From NCBI GenBank assembly GCA_012862575.1, contig BLSF01000073.1, forward strand, positions 1-64,000: DNA of 64,000 bases. The letters are read 5' to 3'. A model generated the notes under the pieces. The model was not told the origin of the DNA and ran no database searches. It saw only the letters and a list, made by a program, of their open reading frames with translations. The number at the start of each line of letters is the position of its first letter. The first letter of the stretch is position 1. The position numbers were made by a program, and so were the translations under genes. This DNA is from Parietichytrium sp. I65-24A. Its lineage: Eukaryota > Sar > Bigyra > Thraustochytrida > Thraustochytriidae. Below are positions 10,061 through 22,100 of the stretch, in pieces.

Positions 10061-10454
10061 ATGAGTTCTGATTTACAAAGCACGCTTGCGAATCTGTCTT
10101 CCGTTCTGCCGATGTCCGAAGAGGTGCTGCGAATCCAAGAGAAGGCGGACGGCGGACGGGACCATCCGAAGGTGGCAGCAACACTTGTGTCACTGGCGGA
10201 GTGCTACAATTGGCAAGGACTGCCGAAAAAGGCGACAGACCGGCTTGACAAGGCGGAGCACATCCTCGATAAGAAACAAGACAGTGGTGAATATAGATCG
10301 CGCCTGTTAGTTGCGAAAGGGGCCGCCTTGCGGCTGCTTGGCGAGTTGGGCAGTGCTAAAATTACTATCGAGGAAGCCCTTAAAATACGCAACAATCTCG
10401 GACAGACCGATGCACATGTCCGAGTTCAGGCCGCTCATCTGGAGCTCGGGAAGG
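10061..10454 (+). CDS. TPR-repeat protein, 5' fragment
   Basis: Starts at ATG 10061 and stays open for 131 codons until the N at 10455. The peptide resembles kinesin-light-chain/nephrocystin-type TPRs: DHPKVAATLVSLAECYNWQG, then a helix pair with LLVAKGAALRLLGELGSAK and IEEALKIRNNLGQTDAHVRV. TPR arrays mediate protein contacts. The 3' part is lost at the join, so domain partners are unknown. The upstream neighbour is the Cys-rich repeat. Confidence 0.6.
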
Positions 10455-10455
10455 N
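10455..10455. other. Single N, likely assembly join
   Basis: It interrupts the TPR frame. To the right the sequence resumes with CTAGGCTGTGTGAACGGATA, overlapping the sequence left of the N at 8644. Confidence 0.7.
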
Positions 10456-10730
10456 CTAGGCTGTGTGAACGGATACAGCAAGCATGGTAGCATGAGAGTG
10501 GAAGTGAACTGAGAAAGGAAGAAGACAGGTGGGGCCAGCGACTTGACTCTTTTTGCATGTCCTGCAGATGTCATGGGAAACCCCACAGGCGATACTACTG
10601 TCCAGACAACCCATGCCAATGGTGTGGCACAGCGTCTGGGCACCCGAGTTCACGATGCGCGTCCCGACCGAGGGATACTTGCTTGCACTGCCCCGAGATG
10701 GACTTGACAGCACGTTTACAGAGTTCAAAG
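10456..10730 (+). repeat. Cys-rich repeat element, copy 2
   Basis: Second copy of the unit at 9717-9984, with a few extra bases near its start (AGCATGGT) and two substitutions in the Cys-rich part. After the shared GTTCAAAG it runs into a GAAA/GAGA-rich microsatellite (about 10728-10770) instead of the sequence that follows copy 1. Confidence 0.8.
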
Positions 10731-10937
10731 AAAGAAAGAAAGAAAGAGAGCGAGAGAGAAAGAAAAATACCTGTCCAGCGGAAGCGACGAGAGTGACCAG
10801 TGTAACCCCTGTCCTACCAAGTCTTCGTTTGAGGTGCCTAAATACCAAATATAAGTATGTGCGAGTCAGAGCGCGCCAGCCCTCGTCCACCTTCGTCCGC
10901 CCTGGTCATCTTTTTCATGCTGACAGACTTACTCGTT

Positions 10938-11371
10938 GCGTTAGCTGCTCCACCTTGAGAAGTCTCTCTAGCTGCTTGTAGAGCCGCTCGTCGATCTGGG
11001 AAGCCACGAAAGCGCTCGTTCGAATCAGTGGGCTTCTCGGCGTCGCGCTCGATCTTGTAGCCCACGTTCGAGTCCACCTGAACCTCGATCGGCATAGCGT
11101 CCGCCAACAACTTCTTGGCGCCAATGGGGCTCATGTAGTGCGCCTCGAGCCCAAGGTTCCTGGTGAGTATGCGGCTGACCCCGGAGACACCGACAACCGG
11201 AGCCGTCCTCGGTCTCCGGAACCCGCCGAGATGGACCATGTCCGGGTTCTGGCTCAGGGCCCCGAGCAGCTGGCTCATGGCGTGCCTGAAATTGGTCCCC
11301 AGACCGCGAATGGGCCTGTCGTCTGCCTCGGTGATGATGATCCCGTCTTCGGTCCGGGAAACGACACCCAC
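10938..11371 (-). pseudogene. GT25-like glycosyltransferase fragment, probably frameshifted
   Basis: The frame contains GIIITEADDRPIRG, in the position of the LEDD/EDD motif of family 25 glycosyltransferases, then PDMVHLGGF and a segment around SPIGAKKLLADAMPIEVQVD that resembles the GT25 region where the chain ends in a P-I-x-x-x-x-D pattern. A good minus-strand donor, GTAAGT, lies at about 10932-10937, so a downstream intron is likely. Upstream, another frame (about 11372-11475) gives plausible coding ending NFQQTDGW; a one-base shift near 11365 would be needed to connect the two. Only about 45 codons lie before the acidic motif, fewer than usual. I read this as a truncated or frameshifted host gene. 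The family call rests on short motifs. Confidence 0.4.
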
Positions 11372-11482
11372 CCGTCAGTTTGCTGAAAGTTTGAAATGCT
11401 GTCAATTGGTTTTACATGAGGCGTTTTGCAGTTGATGTTGGGAATTTCGCTCTGAATTTTGACTGTGAGTTCCAAGAAAAGC

Positions 11483-12295
11483 CTATGCGAGTAGAATGGA
11501 AACGACGACAGATATCAGGCCGGACCCCGAGACGAAGAGACGGCCACCATCGCTACTTGTTGGCGCCTCCGTTGGCGCATTCGTTGGCGCACTCGTTGGC
11601 GCACTCGTTGGCATACTCGTTGGTTGTGGTGTGGATACTCCCACAACATTCAGCTTCTCGATCACATCGGATCCAATATGAACTTCCCGCGCCGTCCAGG
11701 TGGTCTCCGCGCACCAATATCGGGTTCCTTCGTCCTCACAGGTCGAATTTCGATGCAAGGTCATATTTCCGTCTTCCTTGACGTTCACATAAGGCAATGA
11801 ACTGGCTATGGAATGGCAGCCTGCGCCTGTAAACTCATAGAATAAAGTTCCTGATTCTACTCCTGTGTCCAATACGTGCCCCATTTTATCAAAGATGCCT
11901 TCAGCACAAGAGTAACCTGAAAACGTATTGCCAAAAACCATCATCACTGACTTCTCGACGGCGAACTCCGAGATCGACTGCCTCTGCATGCGCGGGCTGT
12001 TGTCTATGGACTTGTCGATGCACCCTTCCTCAAAGGTTAGAGTATATTTTGTGTCGTACATGTCTGTGCAATTATCGTCCCGATAGTTGACACGTGTTAT
12101 AGTGTTGTCGGGCTCAGAAAACAGTACGCTGCTCCGGGCAACGCAAAGACCGAAAATTTCGGCGCCAGAAATCCTCCGTATGGCAACATCGTCCGCCGTG
12201 CAGACATCGTTTTCGTAAAAGGTGGTGACAATTCCTTTGAAGGCCATCGCATTCGCTGCTGACACCAAGCACGCACCAAGCACCGCTGCCCGCAT
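11483..12295 (-). CDS. Secreted, probably GPI-anchored surface protein with PTS stalk
   Basis: The ATG at 12293-12295 gives 270 aa; the open frame extends upstream but has no earlier ATG, and this start begins a signal peptide (MRAAVLGACLVSAANA). The mature part has about ten Cys and several N-x-S/T sites. Near the C-terminus is a stalk of repeated PTSAPT units, followed by a Ser/Gly-rich stretch and a short hydrophobic tail (SGLISVVVSILLA) ending the chain, as in GPI-anchored proteins. No family was recognised for the globular part. PT-repeat stalks are common on diatom and other stramenopile surface proteins. Confidence 0.75.
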   Translation of the reverse strand: MRAAVLGACLVSAANAMAFKGIVTTFYENDVCTADDVAIRRISGAEIFGLCVARSSVLFSEPDNTITRVNYRDDNCTDMYDTKYTLTFEEGCIDKSIDNSPRMQRQSISEFAVEKSVMMVFGNTFSGYSCAEGIFDKMGHVLDTGVESGTLFYEFTGAGCHSIASSLPYVNVKEDGNMTLHRNSTCEDEGTRYWCAETTWTAREVHIGSDVIEKLNVVGVSTPQPTSMPTSAPTSAPTNAPTEAPTSSDGGRLFVSGSGLISVVVSILLA

Positions 12296-13389
12296 GTTTC
12301 TTTGATCTGAAGCCGTCTCCGCTTCGCTGCTTCGTCGCTCTCTTTTGAGCCTTCGGCTTTTGGGTTTTGCCTGAGTTTTCCGGGGCAAATGTGCACCACG
12401 ATGAGGTACTCTGTCTGCTAGTATTGCACCTTGCTGCGTCGAGCCAATCTTCCCTTATTCCTGAAACTAAAAAGAGATGACGAAATAATCTATCCAGCTT
12501 TGAGAGCCAGACAAGCCAAAATCCCAGTGGGCACTTTCTTCCTGTGGATTGGGCCCGGGTTGCCAACCCTGAACGCACACCCCAGGAAATCTTAGGAAAA
12601 CCATTAGTAAATGTGCTACCGTACGTACCTGCTTCAGAACATCAACGTTATTTGTAGCTGTAAACCTACTCGAAACTGGCCCGTGGGGTACGAGTGTTAG
12701 TGGCGCCGCCTGTTTAGTCTCGTGCAATCCAGCTTTCGGACTTGTGAAGAAGCTAACTGTAAGTTCCAGAAAAGACAAGAAATCACAAACAAAAGTTGAG
12801 CAAAGATACTGGAACTGGATATTTTACCACGAAAAGCCCGTGCAGTGCTCAGTGCTCTTGCGCGCGATGCTCGCGACCTCTCCTCTCTGCTCTTTGCCCC
12901 CCACGCATCTGCCTTGGGTGTTTCCAATATTGGCCAATGTTAGAGTTCTGATGCACGAACTGTATACCGGTACCCGGTACGCCTTGCAAGGCAACAACGA
13001 ACCATTCCTTTGGCCAACTCTAGTTAGTTTATCTCTTTTCTTCCAGCAAACTGCGCTGTGTGGGACGGGGGTCCTCGAAGACAGGCACAGGTATGCACTG
13101 TACGGACTGCGAGTGCCAATGGTACAGGTATCCGAGCACCTGTCGCGCCCGTGATGAAGATGACCGTCAACGCAAAGCGGCTGCGGAAGCGTGGACAATG
13201 GAAAGTAGCATTCTAGTTGTTAACTTTGAGAGGTCGGTGACTCGGTGATAAAGAAGAAGCTGGAAGTTGGAAATAAGAAGGAAACAAAACAAAATAAGGT
13301 TAAACGGAGAGAAGGAGCGTAACCAGCGGAATCAAGACACAAGAGATATGCGGCGGAATACGCTCGGAGCAAACACAGAGAGAGATAGC
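12296..13389. other. Intergenic region between two minus-strand surface-protein genes
   Basis: No gene supported. It contains a GGTACC-rich palindromic patch near 12965-12982 (ACCGGTACCCGGTAC) and a Cys-rich short frame near 13060-13155 that I could not support. Confidence 0.5.
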
Positions 13390-14952
13390 TTATGCTTCAC
13401 CAAACCTCGGGTTGTCGACCACCACCTTGGCGTCCACGATCTCGTGCTCGACCTTGCGGTTGTTGCGGAGGCGGGCCAAGACAACTCCTGCAACAGCGAG
13501 GGCGACGAAGGCTCCGGCCCCAGCGCTGACGGCAACGACGGGGAACTCGCTCTCCTCGCTCTCCTCGGCGGTCGCATTGCTATCCTCAGTGTCGGCCACG
13601 CAGCGCATGCACTCATAGGAACTCTTGGAGCAGCATGGCGCACCAGGTCCGAGCTTCCAGCAGCAGCCTCCCTTATGGGTTCCGGCAGGGCAGGTGGGGT
13701 TCTCGATGTTGCCGAGGGCGAGGCGGCCAACGGTGGTGTCCTCCTTCATTCCCTCCGGACAGGTTTCGAAACTTTCCCTTGGCTTGCAGGTGGCGCACTG
13801 GTAGCCAGATTTGGCACAGCATGGTGCACCTGGTCCGAGCTTCCAGCAGCAGCCGCCCTTAACGGTTCCAAATGGGCACGTTGGATTCTCGGAATCCGCA
13901 AGCTGGAGGCGCGCGATGGAGGTGTCCTCTTCGTAATCGGCCGGGCATTCTGGCACATCCTCGCTGACTTTGCAAGAGATGCACTGCTTGCCGCCGCTCT
14001 TGCTGCAGCACGGAGCGCCAGGTCCGAGCTTCCAGCAGCAACCTCCCTTATACGTGTCGTTGGGGCAGATCTCAACATCATCAGAGACAGCGATACGAGT
14101 CTTGCTGATGTCCTCAACCATTCCGGCCGGGCAGCCCTCAAGAGCGGTCTTGCATGACACGCAAGTGGACTTTGGGCCACAGCAAGGGGATCCTGGACCG
14201 GTGAGCCAGCAGCACTTATTGCGCTGAGAGTAGGTGTTGGCCGGGCACGATGCAGCCGCTGCGTTGACTTCGACGGATTCCACCTGGATCGAGGTCGACA
14301 TTTCTGGCTCAATCACCACTCCGTCCGAGCATCCTTCGCTGGATGGCTGGCAGGTGAGGCACTCCTTCTTGGCTGCGGCGCAGCAAGGGGATCCTGGGCC
14401 AGTGAGCCAACAGCACTTGTTGCGTTGTTGGAACGTCGTGGACGGGCAGCTTTCGCCAAACGCGACAAGCTTCCTAGCGACGCTTTTGTTCTCAATCATG
14501 CCAGCAGGGCAGCCCTCTGTTGCTGGCTTGCAGGTGAGGCAACTCTTCTTGGCGGCAGCGCAACAAGGGGACCCTGGGCCGGTGAGCCAGCAGCATTTAT
14601 TGCGCTGCTGAAAGGTGTTGAGTGGGCATGCAGCAGTGGCATTTACCTCCGTTCTCTCCTCGGAGAGGTCCTCAATGTAGCCCTCAGGGCATCCCTCGGT
14701 TGCTGGGATGCAGGTTGCGCAGGTCTGCTTGTTCTTGGCGCAGCACGGGCCTTCGCCAAAGAACCAGCAGCATTTGTTTCTGTGCTCCAAGGTGTCAGAA
14801 CCGCAGCCCAGTGAGCCCGCCTTTGTGCGAGGCACCGAAAGGTCCTCCTTGAAACCAGCTGGGCAAGCGGAATACTGCTCGTATTCCATATCGCCGTTTG
14901 CAGCCACGACGAGGAAGCCCACAAGGGCAATACACTTGGAAATGAGCTGCAT
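13390..14952 (-). CDS. 520-aa type I membrane protein with seven Cys-rich repeats
   Basis: ATG at 14950-14952 starts a signal peptide (residues 1-20). Seven repeats of about 60 residues follow; each begins like CPAGMxEDxSxxR and continues to a dense core such as RNKCCWLTGPGSPCC and CLTCKP. In repeats 5-7 the core changes to GGCCWKLGPGAPCC, so two sub-types exist. After an acidic linker (EESEESEF) comes one membrane span (about 475-497), then a short basic/acidic tail. The regular CC and C-x2-C spacing suggests disulfide-locked modules exposed outside the cell. I do not recognise the repeat family; a receptor, adhesin or wall-linked role is inference. Confidence 0.8.
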   Translation of the reverse strand: MQLISKCIALVGFLVVAANGDMEYEQYSACPAGFKEDLSVPRTKAGSLGCGSDTLEHRNKCCWFFGEGPCCAKNKQTCATCIPATEGCPEGYIEDLSEERTEVNATAACPLNTFQQRNKCCWLTGPGSPCCAAAKKSCLTCKPATEGCPAGMIENKSVARKLVAFGESCPSTTFQQRNKCCWLTGPGSPCCAAAKKECLTCQPSSEGCSDGVVIEPEMSTSIQVESVEVNAAAASCPANTYSQRNKCCWLTGPGSPCCGPKSTCVSCKTALEGCPAGMVEDISKTRIAVSDDVEICPNDTYKGGCCWKLGPGAPCCSKSGGKQCISCKVSEDVPECPADYEEDTSIARLQLADSENPTCPFGTVKGGCCWKLGPGAPCCAKSGYQCATCKPRESFETCPEGMKEDTTVGRLALGNIENPTCPAGTHKGGCCWKLGPGAPCCSKSSYECMRCVADTEDSNATAEESEESEFPVVAVSAGAGAFVALAVAGVVLARLRNNRKVEHEIVDAKVVVDNPRFGEA

Positions 14953-17900
14953 GTTTTACAGAGAAACTCTATGCGCTCTCCGTTTTGCTGTTGTTGTTAT
15001 TGTTGTTGTCGATTTGCGTTTGGGGTCTGCTGGTGCCTTGGCTCAAACTGTTTTGTCGCTCATGCAAAGTAGACTGGTAGCTGGCATGACCTGGACTATT
15101 GTCTGTTGCGCCCATTGTCTGTGGATTACTGTGACTCGGACTCGAAGGAAGATACATCACCGGTACGATCTGGCATGTGCCGTATGCGTATGTATACTCA
15201 TCATGAGAGTCATGCACAAAGGAGTGGACAAAATCGCAACATATTTGTCAGAGGAAAGCTTCCAACTTGATACAAGCTGTGATCGAAATTCACGAAACTT
15301 CCGAACGGCGTGAGGTTTTCCTGTTTCATTGCTATGCCATCGCTACTGACTTGACCTTGAGACTTGCGGTTCTTTCTCACAGCAGAGTTTTACTCTTCGG
15401 TCTTGTACAGGACACGCAGTACCGTACCTCGTCACTATCAATCAAAAGATTGGGGATCCACCCACCACTCCTCGTGTGTTAGAATTTAAATTTTTCCTTT
15501 GCCAACTTTGCTCTTCCTATCGATCCGATGTCGATTCTTTCAAGTTTAGCTTGTTTTTGTTCTTCAATCAATCTCAATGCGGTAACGCAAGTTATTGCAC
15601 CCCGAATTCTGCGGCACCCCGAATTTGGTTCCAGCTGACACCTTTCAGAAAAGTGTGCTGTTTTCTTGATCAAAGTATTATCAAGTGACAATGCACACCT
15701 CGGGCCTTCGCCAATTTGCTCGCCTGAGTGACTTTCGCTGGGCTTTCGTGAGCCTCCCACGCCTCTCCACAGTCGAAGCTCCGAAAATCCGTGGGCAGAT
15801 TTCTGCCCAAGTGCTCTACTTGAGAGTACGTCTCCTCTCCTTGCAGGCTTACTCGCTCCGTTTGCTGAATTCTGCTTTCCCTTCGCGCCACTCGGAACAC
15901 ATTGACTGCATTATGCTGCAATCACTGCGTTCTATGCTGCAGTTTACTAGACCTGGAGCAACAGTCGGGACAGCGTCATAGGCCAAAGCTACCAGCACAC
16001 TTTCGCGTTTATGGAGCTGACGGATGGGAAAACAGTACACTCGCAGTAGGCATGGATAGGGAAAATACCGAGCAAAGTACCAAACTCACCTCGATCTACA
16101 GCAAGAGGGGTGTGGGGGGGCGCAAATATGCGCAAATTCCTCCTTTCCGAGGTTTCCGAGGGCACAAAATCATGGAAGCAGGTGTGAACTTTTTGGCTGG
16201 CATGGCAAAACTCACAAGATAAGTTGATTAAGTTGTAAAGTTATTCTTAACAGAAGAGCTTAAAGTTAACTTACTTGTCGAGAGCAATCCCGCTCGTTCA
16301 ACTTTCTCACTCGCCTCCCCAAAACCATTCTCGCCACTTGCGAAAGGGTTCGTGTGCCTGCTGCCATTGCGCAAATCGTGAAGCATCCTATCTCATTTCG
16401 CCGCTTCAGCGTAAGGGCAAGTACCACGCAGTCACCTTTTGGGAATATCAGGTCTACTCCTCCCCGTAGAACTACAATAGGGCTGGCTTTTCAGAACATT
16501 GTTTGATTGCGTTGAGGAGAATTATTTTTGTGTCCTCACAAATCAGTCGACTTGGCGGTGTGTACTCAGTACACCTTAGAACTCATCGGCAAGGCAACCC
16601 AAACTGTCAGATCAGAGCTCAGCCAAATTGAATGGCCAGACATTCGTATGAGGTGTAAAAGACGCCAAGTCTCTGTGACGTGGCGCGTACTGTACCATTC
16701 TCGAGTCTTTAGTTTTTGCGCTTTGGATGTCCAAAAACAAGAGCAGAGAAGGGATCGTGGCATCTGCTGGTTCCCGTCTGCTCACGCCGGTGCCGTGAAC
16801 ACTTTCACGGTCAGTGCTGTGCACTTCATTTCCGACTGCTTTCCAAGAATTCAAGAATGACAATCTTTAATTTAATGGCTGAAAGTCATGGCGGTTCACA
16901 CCGCGGCTGGAATCATTTGGGGATTCGGAAGAAGCAGGGTGCTAGTACAGTACTGAGTACATGACACTGGCACTGCCACTGGCAGTGGAGCTTGACAACG
17001 GTTTTCTGTCGGCATCATGTGAGAGCCGCGTTGTTGCTCTGAACATTCTGAACTAGCGGAAAGAAAGGCGGGCGAGAATTGAATCTGTCTGAAAGCCATC
17101 TCGATTCGCTCGCGTTTGCTGAGGGTTGCACCTGCCAAGCACTTGTCCTTTTTCGAACCATTCGTGACTTGGATGCTACGTACTCAGGACCGTACTCAGC
17201 CTAGTACGGCTGGATAGTACTGAGTACCAGGGTTAGCAACTGGAACTTTGCTCGTAGTCTTGTCCCTAGTCAGGAATTAATAGGTCCCTGTCGAGCTGGC
17301 GACTGGGAATATTTGGGAATGGAGGAAAAGCAATCTTGTTACTTGTTTCATGCATTCATCGATTCATTTGGCCAACGAGTGTAAGCTCATGACGTCCGGC
17401 GCGCTTCTTTTTAGGTCCAAGTTGTTGCTCTTGATGCCAGGGCACAAATTTCGGCTTGCACAGACATTGACTGTGAAGGTGAGAGTGTACGTCACTTCCA
17501 TTGGAATACTTGCAGTCGCCCCGCCCTGAGAGAACCGCTTTCCCGAATGCAAATGAGCACACCATTCACGGTCTTCCCTTCTCTAAGCAGAACTGATGTA
17601 GAACTGACTGTGAAATGGAATTCGGAGTGCAGTACTCGAGTACCAACGCCAAGTCTGCGATTATCCTTACACTTTCAGTCACGGGAGACACGGGAGTGAG
17701 GTTTGCATAGTTTGCATCGCGTCGCAATGGTACTCACTGTCAGGACCCTACGCATTGATCGTCAAAAGCCGTGAGCCAATGCTCACTCACGGTCCGTGAG
17801 TCCAAAAAGGAAATATAGTTTTAGAGCGCTCTCTTTTCATTTCGATTGTTCTCAATGAACAAAAGTCGATAAAGTCGATCTTCGATCCTTCACATCATTC

Positions 17901-19134
17901 CAGCCTCGCTAGAAGTTCGCTCTACGCAATACAGTGCTTCACTTATCACATTTGTACTTCTCAACTGTCTGTTCTGATTGTGACTTCTGAATTCTGAATT
18001 CTGCGTGGGTTTGTGTCCACACGTCCACACTGTCCACACTCATTCATGATGATCGCACCTGCTAACCCTGGCCAGCCAGTTCTGTAATGCCAATGCTTGG
18101 TCATAAAGTGATTGGCCATTCGTATGATAAGAGTCAATGTGCGAATAGTAGGGTGGGAGTGCACGTTCGTTTGCAGAAGTGACATTCGCTTGGTTATGAT
18201 TACAGTCAACCGTGGTCAGCGTCAATGCTCAAAACCTCACAAAGAGGCAAAGATTGTCAAAGAGACAAACTGATTGTACCGATGTTAGTAAACTCACTCT
18301 TGGTACTCGCGGGCGTGGTATGTACCAATTCTGCACCAGATCTGACACCAGCAAAGTACTATTTCGCAAGGACAAAACAACCGGAGTTCTCTTGGTTGTG
18401 CCCTGAAAAGTCAAAGCCTGAGTCCTACATTTCATTCTGAAAAGCAGGCGACAACCTTCGACAATCCATGGCAATCAAACTCTCGCTTCTCTTCCGCTTG
18501 GCTTGCAGATCTTCGGAGAGCAAGGTGGAAAGAAAGCACAGAAAGTACGCACACCCTGACACAGAAGTGGGTCGGTGACGGAGGGTTGCATCAGCTCACT
18601 CTGTGTGAATCTTCGGCTATTCGGGAAAACAAATCGTATCCTTCGTCTAGTTAAAACAATAGTTTGTGCAGGTTAATTTAGCCGGAGGGCACACCCTACC
18701 CCATTCACAGGAGCAAAAAAGGTCAAAAACGGTTCAAAATCGATCGCTTGTTCTGCGAAGTATTCATGCTCGCTGCTAGATGGTCTATGAAGATACTACA
18801 GTGACCTGTTTGTGCCAAATGAAAAAGTACGGTACTGTCCGAAAGAGTAAAAAGCTCCAAGTCCAAAACTGTCCAGAGGAAAAGGTCACGTGGCTTGAAA
18901 GCCCCCACTCAACTGGTCAAGGAATAGTGTGGCATTGTGGCAATTCACTTCGAGTGGCAATCGCTCGGTGGGCCAAGCCTAGCTTGCCTTTGCACCTGCG
19001 TCATACCTGGCGGCGCTTGTCTCAGAGTGTGCGGGCAGACCCTTTTCTTGTTGCTCGCGCGTCGAGCGAGTTGCTCGAGTGGCTTTTCGCTCAGAGTGAG
19101 TTTCTGTCCGACTGATTGACTGACTTGACAAAGC
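14953..19134. other. 4.2-kb intergenic region, no gene found
   Basis: Upstream regions of two divergent genes (surface protein, minus; ABC transporter, plus). It holds many GTAC-containing palindromes, e.g. AGTACTGAGTAC near 16945-16960 and 17210-17226, and short direct repeats near 17984-18040 (CTGAATTCTGAATTCTG and GTCCACAC units). Open frames here are short and lack family signals. Confidence 0.5.
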
Positions 19135-22100
19135 ATGGAAGGCGAAGAGCTCGCGCTGGCCGTAGTGCCTGACGTGCAGCCAAATGCAAAGATGCCGCGA
19201 TTCTCTCCCCAGGAGCGGGCGAATGTGTTCTCGCAAGTGACGTTTTGGTGGGTGGGCAAGCTTTTCACCAGGTCAGCCAACAAGCGCAAACGCGAAGGCA
19301 AGGAACTTGAGGCCGAGGACCTTTTCGACCTCATGAAGGTGGACAGCGTAGAGACCAGCGCCAAGCGCTTCCAAAATGCCCAAGATGCGTGGCTCAAAAG
19401 CAACAGAGTCGATCGCCTCGAAGACCTTACTCCCCAGCAGGCCAAGTCCATGCTCATGAGTTGCATCTTTAGCGTCATCCGCGGCCCTTTCCTGCTCGCT
19501 GGTCTTCTGACCTTGATGGTAGTTGCCGCCAACCTCGCCATGCCGGTCCTCATCACCCGGATTATCAATTTCATTGGCACAACAGCCAGCATGGATTCAA
19601 ATGAGCCAATTCAACTCGAATCCCTGTTACTTGATGGCGTTCTGTGGGCCGGCCTCTTTGTTTTGGCTATCCTGATGCAATCTGTGCTCACCGAGAATGC
19701 AACTTACTTGACTGACCGCAGTAAGCTGCGCATCAAGTCCGTGATAAGTGCCACCGTGTTCCGCAAGTCACTGGCGCTCTCTTCCTCGGCACGCAACTCG
19801 ACCACCAACGGAGAAATTGTCAACCACATGCAGCTCGATGGTAACAGAATCAACATGGCTGTGGCAATGTTTCACTCCTGCTGGTCCTCCATCATCATCG
19901 TCGGTGGCCAGCTCACCCTATTGTACTTCTTCATCGGCCCCGTCGCATTTATCAGTCTCGGCGTGCTCTTGCTGATCGCGCCAGTAAGCGGCTGGGTGGG
20001 ATCTCGGCTGGACAACATCTTTATGACCATGGCTATGCTCACTGACGAGCGCGTCAAGCTTACCAGCGAGACATTGACAGGCATTCAGGCTGTCAAATTT
20101 GCAGCATGGGAAGGAAGTATGGCCAAAGCCATCGGAGCCATCCGCGACAAGGAGCTTCATCAGTTCTTCAAGATGATCGTCGTCATGGGTGTCATGTTTG
20201 CGGTGATGGCTGCTGCGCCAATCATTTCGTCCATGTCTGGAATTATCGCGTACGCTATCTCCGTGGACGGCAACGTCGAAGCATCCATGCTCTTTGGTGC
20301 CCTGGCATCGTATGCCAACATCGTCACCCCTCTCGTCATGATTCCCATGGCCATTCCGCTCATCATGGAAGGCCTTGTTGGATTGCGTCGCATCGCAAAG
20401 TTCATTGTGCTAAAAGAAGCTGGTGAGGACGGCGATGCTGAAAACTCAATTGAGTGTGACAGCAGTCTCGCCGTGGAAATCGACGAGGGCGAATTTGCCT
20501 GGCAAGCACCAAAGCTAAGCGCAGCGGCCGCCCCTGCCGCAGGTAAGACTGCCAAGGTAGAGGAATTGCGCGTCAGTATTCCTGAGGATGATGAGGAGCA
20601 GGAGGAGGACAAGTCCAAGCCTGTACTCACTGACATCACTCTTCGCGTAAAGAAGGGAGAGCTCGTAGCCATCGCTGGGCCTGTCGGATCTGGCAAATCT
20701 TCGCTGGTTAGTGCCATTCTCGGCGACATGTACGTGTCTCGCGGAACTGTTGCACACAATGGAAGCTTTGCCTATGCAGCCCAAACAGCTTGGATCTTGA
20801 ACGGCACGGTCCGTGACAACATTCTCTTTGGTGAGGCCATGGACACCGACCGGTACCGCAAGGTGCTCAAGGTATGCGAGCTTACTCGCGATCTGGAGAT
20901 GCTCAAGGACGGGGACATGACTATGATCGGAGAGCGTGGTACAAATTTGTCTGGTGGTCAGCGTCAGCGAGTTTCCATTGCTCGCGCAGTATACTCGCAC
21001 CATGATATTGTCGTATTGGATGACCCGCTGTCCGCGCTTGACCCAGAGGTTGCCAACAAAGTCTTTACTGCATGCATCACCAAATTTCTCAAGGATCGCA
21101 CATGTATCCTTGTCACCAACCAGCTTCACTTTCTTCCACGCTGCGACAAGGTGGTGCTTCTCGGCCCTTCTGGAGACTCGGGAGTCTCCTCCGTTATGGA
21201 ACAAGGCCGTTACAGCTCGCTCATTCGCTCGGGCTTAGATTTTGCAAAGTTGATGCAATCTTTTAGCGGAAAGAGCGAGGGCGCAGAGGATATCCCAGAG
21301 GACGAGCAAGAGGCTGCTGAAGAAGTGCACCAAGATGAGGAGGACGACGACGACGACGAGCTCAAGTCGGAGGGCGACAGTCTCATGGAAGCCGAAGAGC
21401 GCGCTGTGGGCGCCGTTCGTTCTAGTGTCTACTTTAATTACATCGGAGCTGCCGGCGGATTCTTCTTGTTCTCCTTGGCGGTTTTGCCAATGATCGCAGA
21501 CAGCGGGGCAGAGGTCGTCAGCAGGTGGTGGGTCTCGTTCTGGACGGAGGATCCTGCATACGAGCGCATGTCTTTGATGATCTATCTCATCGTGTATGGT
21601 GGCTTTGGCCTAGTGACGCTTGTGACCCAGACGTTGAGTGCAGTCACCCTGACCATGGTGTGCCTTCGCGCTTCGCGGACCATGCACAACAAATTGCTAA
21701 AGAATGTGTTGCACGCGCCGATGCGCTTCTTCGACACAACACCTCTTGGCCGCATTGTGCAACGCTTTTCGAACGATATGGACGCTCTGGACTCAAACGT
21801 TCCGCAGGGCTTTATGCACTTCTTGCAGGCATTCACCAAGACCGCTTTCGTGATTGGCTCGCTGGGATATGTCACGATCCAATTTCTCTACGGGGTCCCT
21901 GTGCTGCTTGTCATCTACATCTTCGTCATCAACCGCTATCGCCCAGTCAAGCGTGACGTCAAGCGCATTGCAGCTCTGGCCACCAGCCCACTCTACGCTC
22001 ACTTCAATGAGACTTTGGGGGGCATTGCCACCATCCGCGCATTCAACTGCGGGGAGCGCTTCCGCGCGCAAAACGTTGCAATCATTGGCAAGAGCGTCAG

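Noticed and set aside
9717-10730. Retroelement gag fossil based on the zinc-knuckle-like pattern
   Set aside because: The spacing (CX2CX5HX4C) is not the canonical one and no other element part or terminal repeat is visible, so the family cannot be supported.
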